From Sphingopyxis macrogoltabida (GTDB lineage: Bacteria > Pseudomonadota > Alphaproteobacteria > Sphingomonadales > Sphingomonadaceae): a stretch of 64,000 nucleotides of DNA. Numbering within the stretch: the stretch's first letter is position 1; each line of letters opens with the position of its first letter. Below are positions 1 to 7,579 of this stretch, one piece after another. The translations under genes were made by a program, and so were the position numbers. Below the pieces are notes generated by a model. The model saw only the letters and a program-made list of their open reading frames with translations, was not told where the DNA came from and searched no databases. Location of the stretch: the NCBI RefSeq assembly GCF_001307295.1, contig NZ_CP012700.1, positions 3,971,001 to 4,035,000 on the forward strand, read 5' to 3'.

Positions 1-1098
1 TTCGGGACGCGCCCGGAGGCAATCAAGATGTTTCCCGTCGTGCATGCACTGCGCGACCGATCCGATATCGATGTTCGCGTCTGCGTGACTGCGCAGCACC
101 GTGAAATGCTCGATCAGGTACTCCACATCGCGCGCATCGTGCCCGACATCGACCTTGACGTGATGCAAGCGAATCAGACCCTAGACGGTCTTCTCGCGCG
201 GCTGGTGATCGGGCTCGGCGAGGCCTTCGACGCCGAAAAGCCCGACCGCATCCTTGTGCATGGCGACACGCTGACAACGATGGCGGCGACATTATCGGCC
301 TATTTCCGCAAGATACCGGTCGGACATGTCGAGGCCGGGCTGCGCAGCGGCAATATTTATCATCCTTGGCCCGAAGAGGTGAACCGCAAGGTCGCTGGCG
401 CGGTCGCCGACATGCATTTCGCGCCGACCGAAACCGCATCCGCTGCGCTGCGCGCTGAAAATGTCGCCGCTGACCGTATCCATGTGACGGGCAATACGGT
501 GATCGATGCGCTGCTCGCGACCAAGGCGCGGATCGACGAGGAGCCCGCGCTCGCCGCGGGGCTAGATCCGATCGCTGCACGGTTCACCGGCAAGCGCATC
601 ATCGCGGTTACGTCGCACCGCCGCGAGAATTTCGGCGATGGGATGAGGGCAATTGCGGAGGCGATTGCCGCGCTTGCCGCGCGCCCCGACGTCGCGGTGG
701 TTTTCCCCGTCCACCCCAATCCGCATGTCCGCAGCGCAATGGAGCCGATTCTCGGCAATCTCCCGAACGTCGCGCTGATCGATCCGCTCGACTATCCGCA
801 TTTCGTTCGTCTCCTTTGTCTCAGCGAACTCGTGCTCACCGACAGCGGCGGATTGCAGGAGGAAGCGCCTTCGCTCGGCAAGCCGGTGCTCGTGATGCGG
901 GAGACGACTGAGCGTCCAGAAGGCATCGCCGCAGGCACTGCACGGCTGGTAGGTACCGACCGCGACCGGATCGTTTCCGAAATTTTCAGCCTTTTGGACG
1001 ATGAAGGCGCCTATGCCGCCATGGCCCGCGCCCATAATCCCTTTGGTGACGGTACAGCGGGGACCCAGATTGCGGAGATTGTCGCGCGTGCCAGTTGA
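1..1098 (+). CDS. wecB: UDP-N-acetylglucosamine 2-epimerase (non-hydrolysing), 5' end cut off by window edge
   Basis: This enzyme epimerises UDP-GlcNAc to UDP-ManNAc in the cytoplasm, the first step toward UDP-ManNAcA for surface polysaccharide. The frame is open from base 1 and reads FGTRPEAIKMFPVV, the conserved N-terminal nucleotide-binding motif of the family, so only a few residues are missing upstream. An internal ATG at 28 is not the real start. Other family signatures are VEAGLR near residue 110, the SHRREN block near 200, and DSGGLQEEAPSLGKPVL near 280 followed by RETTERPE. The 365 visible residues fit the usual length of about 375. The end overlaps the start of wecC by 11 bases, so the two are translationally coupled. 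Function is confident; which polysaccharide it feeds cannot be seen. Confidence 0.95.
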   Translation, partial: FGTRPEAIKMFPVVHALRDRSDIDVRVCVTAQHREMLDQVLHIARIVPDIDLDVMQANQTLDGLLARLVIGLGEAFDAEKPDRILVHGDTLTTMAATLSAYFRKIPVGHVEAGLRSGNIYHPWPEEVNRKVAGAVADMHFAPTETASAALRAENVAADRIHVTGNTVIDALLATKARIDEEPALAAGLDPIAARFTGKRIIAVTSHRRENFGDGMRAIAEAIAALAARPDVAVVFPVHPNPHVRSAMEPILGNLPNVALIDPLDYPHFVRLLCLSELVLTDSGGLQEEAPSLGKPVLVMRETTERPEGIAAGTARLVGTDRDRIVSEIFSLLDDEGAYAAMARAHNPFGDGTAGTQIAEIVARAS

Positions 1099-2380
1099 TA
1101 TCGAACAGAAAGTTACCGTGGTCGGCCTGGGGTATATTGGCCTTCCGACCGCGGCACTCATCGCCCGTTCGGGTTGCAAGGTCACCGGCATAGACGTCAG
1201 CGCGCATGTGGTCGGAACGGTCAACAGCGGCCGCGTCCATATCGAGGAAGTCGATCTCGACGGCCTCGTCCAGGGCGTCGTATCGCGCGGCGCGCTGGTC
1301 GCCTCGACCGAAACCGCCGCCGCCGACACGTTCGTCATCGCCGTTCCGACACCGCACGATGAGGCGCATCGTCCCGACATCACCTATGTGCTTGATGCCG
1401 CGCGCAAGATTGCAAAAGTGCTCGAAGCCGGCAATCTGGTTATCCTCGAATCGACCTCTCCCGTCGGCACGACCGAGAAAGTTGCAGAATTGCTCGCCGC
1501 CGAGCGTCCCGATCTCAAGATTCCGGGACGCTGCTCCGGCACGCCCGACATCTTCATCGCCTATTGTCCCGAACGCGTGCTGCCAGGCCGGATTCTCGTC
1601 GAACTGGTCGATAACGACCGTTGCATCGGCGGCATCACTCCGCGCTGTGCGCGCCGTGCGATGACCTTTTACCGCCAGTTCGTCCGCGGCGCCTGCGTTA
1701 CCACGACGGCACGCGCCGCCGAAATGGTCAAGCTGGTCGAAAACAGCTACCGCGACGTCAACATCGCCTTCGCCAATGAGTTGTCGATGATCGCCGACAA
1801 GATGGGCGTCGATGTATGGGACGTGATCCGTCTCGCGAACCGCCATCCGCGCGTCAACATCCTCCAGCCCGGCCCTGGCGTCGGCGGCCATTGCATCGCA
1901 GTCGATCCGTGGTTCCTCGTTCACGGCGCTCCCGACGAAAGCCGCCTGATCCGTACCGCGCGCGAAGTGAATCTGGCAAAGACCTCGCATGTTATTGCCG
2001 CGACCGCCGCGCTTGTCGCGAGCCATCCGCAAGCGAAGGTCGGCGTTCTCGGCCTCGCCTTCAAACCCAATATCGACGATTTCCGCGAAAGCCCGGCGGT
2101 CGAGGTTGCTGCGGCCCTCGCGCGCCAGTTCGGCGCGCGCATCCAGATCGTTGAGCCATATGCCAAAAGTCTGCCGGTCGAATTCGCCGACAGCGGGGCC
2201 AAACTTGTCGAGCTGGACGATGCGTTAACCGACTGCGACCTCCTGATTGTGCTTGTCGATCATGACGTCTTCAAATCGGTGCCGCTCGAGGAACGCAGTG
2301 GTAAGATCGTTTACGACACGCGCGGCCTTTGGCCTGATCAGCAATGGCCGACATCAACGCAAGAACGCCACGTTGCTTGA
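1088..2380 (+). CDS. wecC: UDP-N-acetyl-D-mannosamine dehydrogenase
   Basis: This NAD-dependent enzyme oxidises UDP-ManNAc in two steps to UDP-ManNAcA, using the product of the upstream epimerase. The Rossmann motif VVGLGYIGLPTA lies near residues 10-21. The catalytic cysteine sits in GPGVGGHCIAVDPWFLV, typical of the UDP-glucose/GDP-mannose dehydrogenase family. The C-terminal UDP-binding part contains GLAFKPNIDDFRESP. I place the start at GTG 1088, which overlaps the wecB stop and puts the Rossmann fold at the usual distance from the N terminus, giving 430 residues (E. coli WecC is about 420). An in-frame ATG at 1001 would add a 29-residue tail without homology and is unlikely. The region after the stop, 2381-2587, holds no gene that I can see. 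Confidence 0.93.
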   Translation: MPVDIEQKVTVVGLGYIGLPTAALIARSGCKVTGIDVSAHVVGTVNSGRVHIEEVDLDGLVQGVVSRGALVASTETAAADTFVIAVPTPHDEAHRPDITYVLDAARKIAKVLEAGNLVILESTSPVGTTEKVAELLAAERPDLKIPGRCSGTPDIFIAYCPERVLPGRILVELVDNDRCIGGITPRCARRAMTFYRQFVRGACVTTTARAAEMVKLVENSYRDVNIAFANELSMIADKMGVDVWDVIRLANRHPRVNILQPGPGVGGHCIAVDPWFLVHGAPDESRLIRTAREVNLAKTSHVIAATAALVASHPQAKVGVLGLAFKPNIDDFRESPAVEVAAALARQFGARIQIVEPYAKSLPVEFADSGAKLVELDDALTDCDLLIVLVDHDVFKSVPLEERSGKIVYDTRGLWPDQQWPTSTQERHVA

Positions 2381-2587
2381 AACATACGATAGATGTCCAG
2401 TTCGCCTGCCGGGTTACGGCATTGAGCGGCGGCTGCTCTTCCCAAGTCGGGATTCGATGCCTCCCGCTTCGAGCAGTCCGATTGATAACGGGTCGATCTA
2501 CATCTTGTGATCATTCGCTAGAACGGGATCGATAGGCCGTGTACGCCTCCCTCGAGTGCGAAGCCATCGTCTCGGCGCGCCTCCCAA

Positions 2588-3100
2588 TTACGATAGATAA
2601 AATGCAACGGTCTTTCGGCATCGTGAGAGTGCGCGCATCATATGATATTCAACGCCCTTTTCCCCGAGCTTGAGACTTTCCGCTATCGCTCGATAAGACA
2701 TGCCCTTCAACCGATGCATCAGAAATATCCTCCGCGTCCGTTGCGGGAGGGCAAGTAGCGCTCGCCGATAGGCTGCTCGAATCTCCCGCCCCTCGAGCTT
2801 CCATTCCTGTTCCGGAGCGAGTGGAGCATCACGGGCCTCGTCCAACGGGTAGAGCACGCAACCTTTCCGTTGCCAAGTCCGCGCCCGGTTGATTACCAGA
2901 TTATGAGCCGTCCGTGTCAAATAGCCGTTTGGATTTTCGAGCCTATCGAAAGCCCCGCTTCGTAGCACACAGGTAAATGCCTCCTGCACCAGATCAGGCG
3001 CTTCATCACGCCCAACTTTCCTCCGGAAGAAATGGAACATCCGATCATGCTGCGCCAGATAGAAGGCGTCGAACGTAGGGTAGGGTCCAACGGTGGTCAT
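2588..3100 (-). CDS. ECF-type RNA polymerase sigma factor (FecI-like)
   Basis: This 170-residue protein has the two helical domains of extracytoplasmic-function sigma factors. Region 2 contains the core-binding DLVQEAF segment and NPNGYLTRTAHNLVINRAR. Region 4 contains the LPQRTRRIFLMHRLKGMSYRAIAESL helix-turn-helix and a KGVEYHMMRALSRCR recognition helix. The wording resembles FecI-type sigma factors, but no FecR-like anti-sigma gene or TonB receptor is adjacent. Its ATG overlaps the stop of the upstream gene by four bases (ATGA), so it is co-translated with the degenerate nucleotidyltransferase. It is the last gene of the minus-strand accessory block. Its targets are unknown; the absence of a recognisable anti-sigma factor is notable. 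Confidence 0.85.
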   Translation of the reverse strand: MTTVGPYPTFDAFYLAQHDRMFHFFRRKVGRDEAPDLVQEAFTCVLRSGAFDRLENPNGYLTRTAHNLVINRARTWQRKGCVLYPLDEARDAPLAPEQEWKLEGREIRAAYRRALLALPQRTRRIFLMHRLKGMSYRAIAESLKLGEKGVEYHMMRALSRCRKTVAFYLS

Positions 3101-3546
3101 GGCCGGTCTCCCCGGCGCTCACCCATGGGCAGCGGCGCATCGCGCGACGCACGATAGAGTGCTATCCCAGCCTCGATCCGATCGAGAATGAAGGTGTCGC
3201 GCTCGGCCTTCGCGGTGCGGATGTCAGATTTCGAATAAACCTCGATATCGACCGCACAGCGACTGCCCAGCTCGCGGTCAATCGTCGCCCGCGCGCGCCG
3301 CCAACAACGCTCGTCGGCGAAGAGCGGATGATTGACGACGACCCAGAATCCATAATCGGAAAATTCGATCGTCCGGCTGTCTTCGTACCAGGATCGCCGC
3401 GCATAGGGGCCGATGAGGATGATCCGCTTGATCCGTCCCGGCTCGGGCGCCTGAACCTGCGAGGGGTCGAAGAGGCCGCGCAGGATGCGGGTGATGCGCT
3501 CGATTTCGCGCTGCTTGCGCTGGATGAGATGGCCGACGCGCACCAT
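3097..3546 (-). CDS. Degenerate nucleotidyltransferase-fold protein, paralogue of the next gene upstream
   Basis: The protein of about 149 residues aligns with the N-terminal domain of the neighbouring nucleotidyltransferase-HEPN protein. Both share an N-terminal KQRExERI helix, an RI(I/L)xIIL strand, the AR(R/G)xW turn and the SDY strand. The catalytic signature is broken: GSxARG has become GPYARR (residues 46-51), and the SDYD pair has become SDYG (63-66), which removes one metal-binding aspartate. A later VDIEVYSKSD strand is kept. It is therefore probably not an active transferase and may act as a regulator or binding partner. An ATG at 3546 matches the paralogue start; the frame is open to an ATG at 3636, so a longer form is possible. 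Its stop overlaps the sigma factor start. Confidence 0.6.
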   Translation of the reverse strand: MVRVGHLIQRKQREIERITRILRGLFDPSQVQAPEPGRIKRIILIGPYARRSWYEDSRTIEFSDYGFWVVVNHPLFADERCWRRARATIDRELGSRCAVDIEVYSKSDIRTAKAERDTFILDRIEAGIALYRASRDAPLPMGERRGDRP

Positions 3547-3807
3547 TACGACTTCGCGCGCGTAAACGTCGGGTGTTGGGGGTGTCATTTGCAGCTCGCA
3601 CCACGGCGGTCCGCGCGATTGGGCGCGGATGGGCAAGCGGTGCTCGCTGTGGTGCCGCCGAAGCGGCTATCAGCAACCGTCCGACACGCGGCCGGACCTA
3701 CATGATGCCTGGCAGGATAATCCCCGGAATGGCCGCCAGTCGTTCCATTCCGTGCCGACGATTATGCCAGAATCCGAGAGTCCCGGCAAGCGGGTCCGGC
3801 CCAGCGC

Positions 3808-4728
3808 CTATCGGCGCGCCGCCGCCTCAAGCTCGGCGATCTTGTCCGAGCAGACCTGATGGACGACGCGGCCAAGTTCCTCGACGCGATCGCCAAGCCA
3901 CGCGAGTTCTTCTTCGCTGATCCGATAGTGTTTTGAGTACCTTGCCTTCGTGTACGCTTCTTTCAGCTTCTGGAACATCGCTCGCTCGCGATGCGTCGCT
4001 TCGGGCCAGATACCGAAGAGACGACGGTCAAGTCCTTCGGCGAGTGACCGCAGGAACGCGATGTTATGATTGTACGGCGTGTAGAAGGTTAGGGTAAGCA
4101 ATAAGCATCCGTAAAGCCGTTCGGTCGCTTGGTGCATTTGGAAAGCAGATTCTTTTAGTCTGCCGCGGCTCCGCGCATATTTTGAGGTATCGAGAAAACC
4201 GGCTGCGCTTGGCATCCATTCCTCAAAATATTCCCGCGCCGTTTCGAGCGCCTGCTCAGGTGTCTTCGGCTTCGGCGTAGCCAGCTCTCGATCGTCCGCT
4301 TCGTAAATTGCGACACCGTCCTTCGCGACCTCCATGAAGAAAACGCGGCCATGCGAGAGTCCGTCGTTCACCTCATGGAGGCTGTGGACGATGAAGTTGA
4401 CCGGCGTGTGCAGGGTCTTCTCGATCGTGTAGGCGCGAATGAGACGTTCCTCGGCCGTGGCCCAATAGGCGGCGCGGTCGGTCATCTCCTTCTGGCTGAC
4501 GATGATGAGGATATCATAGTCGGATTTATACTGGTTCGCCGAGAACGGAGCATCGACCCAGTCGCCCCGCGCATGACTACCGAAAAGGATGATCTTGAGG
4601 ATGCGCGCTCCCTTGCGCGGCCCGGTCGCATTCTCGGTCGCTCCCCGAAATTCCTCGAAGATCGTCTCGACGATCCGTTCAAGCTCGCGCTGCTTGGCGG
4701 CGGGAAGATGGGTGAGATCGGTACGCAT
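3808..4728 (-). CDS. Nucleotidyltransferase and HEPN domain fusion protein
   Basis: The 306-residue protein has an N-terminal MNT-type nucleotidyltransferase domain with an intact GSHARGDW motif (residues 50-57) and SDYD acidic pair (D70, D72). A C-terminal all-helical HEPN domain (about 170-300) ends with an ARYSKHY segment near 275. Separate MNT and HEPN proteins form toxin-antitoxin pairs in which the transferase modifies the HEPN toxin. In this fusion the classic RNase motif RX4-6H of HepT is not clear, so I would not call it a toxin. The start at 4728 was chosen over an upstream ATG at 4887 because the extra 53 residues are low-complexity and overlap the relaxase gene. It lies 40 bases after mobF on the same strand, so it probably belongs to the mobilization operon. 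Confidence 0.75.
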   Translation of the reverse strand: MRTDLTHLPAAKQRELERIVETIFEEFRGATENATGPRKGARILKIILFGSHARGDWVDAPFSANQYKSDYDILIIVSQKEMTDRAAYWATAEERLIRAYTIEKTLHTPVNFIVHSLHEVNDGLSHGRVFFMEVAKDGVAIYEADDRELATPKPKTPEQALETAREYFEEWMPSAAGFLDTSKYARSRGRLKESAFQMHQATERLYGCLLLTLTFYTPYNHNIAFLRSLAEGLDRRLFGIWPEATHRERAMFQKLKEAYTKARYSKHYRISEEELAWLGDRVEELGRVVHQVCSDKIAELEAAARR

Positions 4729-4768
4729 GCAGCGGAATCTTCGGGAAGATCGGCTGCTTTGGCAAGAG

Positions 4769-7579
4769 CTAAAGCCCCATGCCGGGCAGCGAGGCCGCCG
4801 CTTGCGAGACCGCTGCGCTGATCGCCTTGTCGGCGGCGGGCGTCGCGATGGCTGCTTGCGATATGGCCGCCCCCGCGACCGGCGCACGCGATAGCGCGGT
4901 CTGGACGACCCCGGCGCGTTCCTTGATCGCTGAGGTCAGTTTCGTGCGATCATCGGTGACGATTGTCGCCGACTCCTTCGCGCGCGAAATGCCGACATAG
5001 AAGCTTTTCTGATTGACCAGATTGGTCGCCTTGCTGTCGGCGTGGATGATCACATGATCGGCGGTGCGCCCCTGCGCGGCGAAGGCGGTGTCGACATAGG
5101 CGTGGGCGATATGCCGGTCGCGCGCGGCATCGAGGTCGAGAGTCTGTACCTGTCCACGCGCGCTAAGCACCGTCGCCGTCCGCGCCTGCTCGTCGATGGC
5201 CGTGACTTCGCCGCGCGCGCCGTTGATCCGCCCGGCCTCACGATCGTTACGGGTAAAGCGGATACTGTCGCCGGTCCGGAGATCCATATTCTGGGGCGCG
5301 AACACCTGCGCCTTGCTGGCGCCCCATTGGCGGAGCCGCCAGTCAACCTCACGCCCATCTCCGGACCTCAGCGCGATGGCGGCCTTGGCCGGATCGACCG
5401 CCTCGACACGATAGGCCTCGCTGCGGACGACGCCCTTGTCGGCATAATCGCGGGTAAAGCGAACGACATCGCCCCGGTCATAGCTCAGCGGGTCGCGCGC
5501 CTCGGCGCGGGTGAGCCCCTTGTTGACGAGGCTTTCCACGGCGACGGCGGGGCCGGAAAGCGCGCCCGACCTGACGAGCGCCGCCCTTATGTCTGCTGTC
5601 AGCGCATCGCGCCCTTCGCGCGATGGTTCGATGACAAGCGTTCGCGCCCGCGCCGCCTTGTCGAGCCCGGCATAGCGTTCGGCGATGGCGGCGAAGCGGC
5701 CAGTGCGATCGGCCTGTTCGACGATCTGGCCACCGCCACGATCGAGCGCTGCGAGCGCTTTCTTCGCATCGCCCTCGATCGAGGCGAGCACCGCCTCCTT
5801 CGTGACCGCATTGCTCTGCCGGACGATTTCGCCGAGCGTGGCGGTCTGCATGCCGGCACTCTGAAGCTGCGCAAATGCCGCGCCGGCCTCGACCGATCCG
5901 AGCTGCTTCACATCACCCACCAGGATCACGCGGGCATCATGCTGCTCGGCCAAGTCGAACAGCCGCGCGGTATCGCGCGCCGACAAGAGCGAGGCCTCAT
6001 CGACGATCCACGCGACCGTCTGGCCGGGCACCGACTGTTCCGGCGCCAGCAGATGGCGCGCGACGGTATCGCCGCGCGTGCCGAGCGCCTCGCCGAGTGT
6101 CATCGCCGCCGATGCCGTCGGCGCGAGGGCGACCACGCACACGCCGCGCGCTTCGGCCTCGCGCGCGAAGGTGGCGAGCACTGTCGTCGTCTTGGCAGTG
6201 CCAGCATAACCCTGCACGGCGGTGATCCGATTGCGACTGGTAAGAAGCTGCTCGGTCGCGGCCTTCTGGTCATGGTTCCAGCCAAAGCCGGACCGCTCCG
6301 ATTGCGCCGCCGCTGCCGCAACCGCCTTGGCGGCGGCAAGCGGCGAGGCGATCGGCGCTAGCGCACTGCGTCCGTGGGTTTCGATCCGAAGCAGCGTCTT
6401 CTCGGCCGCGATATTCTGGCGAGTTGTGAACCCGGCGAACGTCGCACCGCGCCGATCGAGGAAGGTACGGTCGACCAACTCGCGCTCCTGCGCAGCCCGC
6501 CCTATCGCTTCGCCAATCTCGGCATAGCCGACCTTCCCAAGTCCAACCCGCCCCGCTTCTTCGTGGAGCGCCGCGACCGAGAACACCGATTGCCGCTCGC
6601 CAAGCTTGTCGGCGGCATGGCCGACGGCGCCATCGGCGATCGATGGATCGGGAAGGTGGAGGCCGCTCGCTGCATTGGCCTCGGCCTCGCGCACTAGCGC
6701 CAGCCGGGCCTCGGCATCGAATCCCGCCCGGTCGGCGGTTTCGCGCCAGTCGGCGACGAGCGCGCCATGATCGGTCGCGACTTTCGCCTGCCGCGTATCG
6801 AGCGCGGCAACCTGTTTTTCGGCGGCGCTGGCTTCCTCGCGCGATGTGCCCCGTTCGCCGAGCGCCACCTCGATCTCGGCGCTGCGCGTACTGAACGCCG
6901 CCATCACGTCCGCCGAGACACCCTTGATCTCGAACATCGACTCCTTGCCCGGTACAACTTCATAGCCGAGCTCGCGGACCTTCAAGGCCAGCTCCTGCCG
7001 GTAGATCGCGCCGATCTGCTTCTGTAACTGATAGATCGCGCGCGGTTCGAGGCTGCGCCAGCTTCCATCCTCACCCTGCGTCGCGTTCATGATGACATTA
7101 TGGGTATGAAGCTGCGGGTCCTGCGCCCGGCTGGTGCCGTGCTGAAAGCTCGCGACAATCAAATTGCCGGTGGCCACGCGGCTCACCGTTCCGCCATGCC
7201 GGACCCGGGTCGCGGCCATATGCGCCTCGACATGCGCGAGCGCGGTCTTCACCGCCTGCCCATGTGCCTCGATTAACCGCCGGTCGCCCGCAACCTCGGC
7301 CATGACCGACACCGACTTGGGCGCACTCAGAGTCACATCCCAACCGGGGCGATGTTCGAGCTCGCCGTCGCGGACCGTGCCGAGCTGCTGGCCCGCGATC
7401 TTGCCGTCGAGCAGTTCGCGGAAGGTATCGCGATCGACGTCACCCGACAGGCCGAGTTCCTCCGCGCCTTTGCCGTGCCATTCGGACGGCGACAGCCCGC
7501 CCTCGGCATAATAATCGTCGGCCTCATAGTAACTGCTCGCCTGCGCTGAACTGGTCAGCGCCGATACCGACGCGACCAT
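4769..7579 (-). CDS. MobF-family conjugative relaxase (TraI/TrwC-like)
   Basis: The relaxase nicks the transferred strand at oriT, stays bound to its 5' end and unwinds the DNA. The 936-residue protein begins with paired tyrosines (Y17, Y18, Y23, Y24), the usual place of the MobF catalytic tyrosines. Next comes the three-histidine metal site (H147, H158, H160, the last two in LHTHNVIMN). The C-terminal half is a RecD/TraI-type helicase with a Walker A segment GYAGTAKT at 457-464 and DEASLL as Walker B. The usual second glycine of GxGKT is alanine here. The start at 7579 overlaps the coupling-protein stop (TGATG). An ATG at 7723 lies inside the coupling gene and would add a low-complexity tail. 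Gene order coupling protein then relaxase is typical of MobF elements. Confidence 0.9.
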   Translation of the reverse strand: MVASVSALTSSAQASSYYEADDYYAEGGLSPSEWHGKGAEELGLSGDVDRDTFRELLDGKIAGQQLGTVRDGELEHRPGWDVTLSAPKSVSVMAEVAGDRRLIEAHGQAVKTALAHVEAHMAATRVRHGGTVSRVATGNLIVASFQHGTSRAQDPQLHTHNVIMNATQGEDGSWRSLEPRAIYQLQKQIGAIYRQELALKVRELGYEVVPGKESMFEIKGVSADVMAAFSTRSAEIEVALGERGTSREEASAAEKQVAALDTRQAKVATDHGALVADWRETADRAGFDAEARLALVREAEANAASGLHLPDPSIADGAVGHAADKLGERQSVFSVAALHEEAGRVGLGKVGYAEIGEAIGRAAQERELVDRTFLDRRGATFAGFTTRQNIAAEKTLLRIETHGRSALAPIASPLAAAKAVAAAAAQSERSGFGWNHDQKAATEQLLTSRNRITAVQGYAGTAKTTTVLATFAREAEARGVCVVALAPTASAAMTLGEALGTRGDTVARHLLAPEQSVPGQTVAWIVDEASLLSARDTARLFDLAEQHDARVILVGDVKQLGSVEAGAAFAQLQSAGMQTATLGEIVRQSNAVTKEAVLASIEGDAKKALAALDRGGGQIVEQADRTGRFAAIAERYAGLDKAARARTLVIEPSREGRDALTADIRAALVRSGALSGPAVAVESLVNKGLTRAEARDPLSYDRGDVVRFTRDYADKGVVRSEAYRVEAVDPAKAAIALRSGDGREVDWRLRQWGASKAQVFAPQNMDLRTGDSIRFTRNDREAGRINGARGEVTAIDEQARTATVLSARGQVQTLDLDAARDRHIAHAYVDTAFAAQGRTADHVIIHADSKATNLVNQKSFYVGISRAKESATIVTDDRTKLTSAIKERAGVVQTALSRAPVAGAAISQAAIATPAADKAISAAVSQAAASLPGMGL

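Noticed and set aside
2381..2587. Possible left attachment site of the mobile block
   Set aside because: I looked for a copy of the tRNA-Gly 3' end here and found none; only unrelated short matches.
3808..4728. Calling the nucleotidyltransferase-HEPN fusion a HepT/MntA toxin-antitoxin
   Set aside because: The RX4-6H RNase motif of HepT is not clear and both domains are on one chain, so the toxin claim is not supported by sequence alone.
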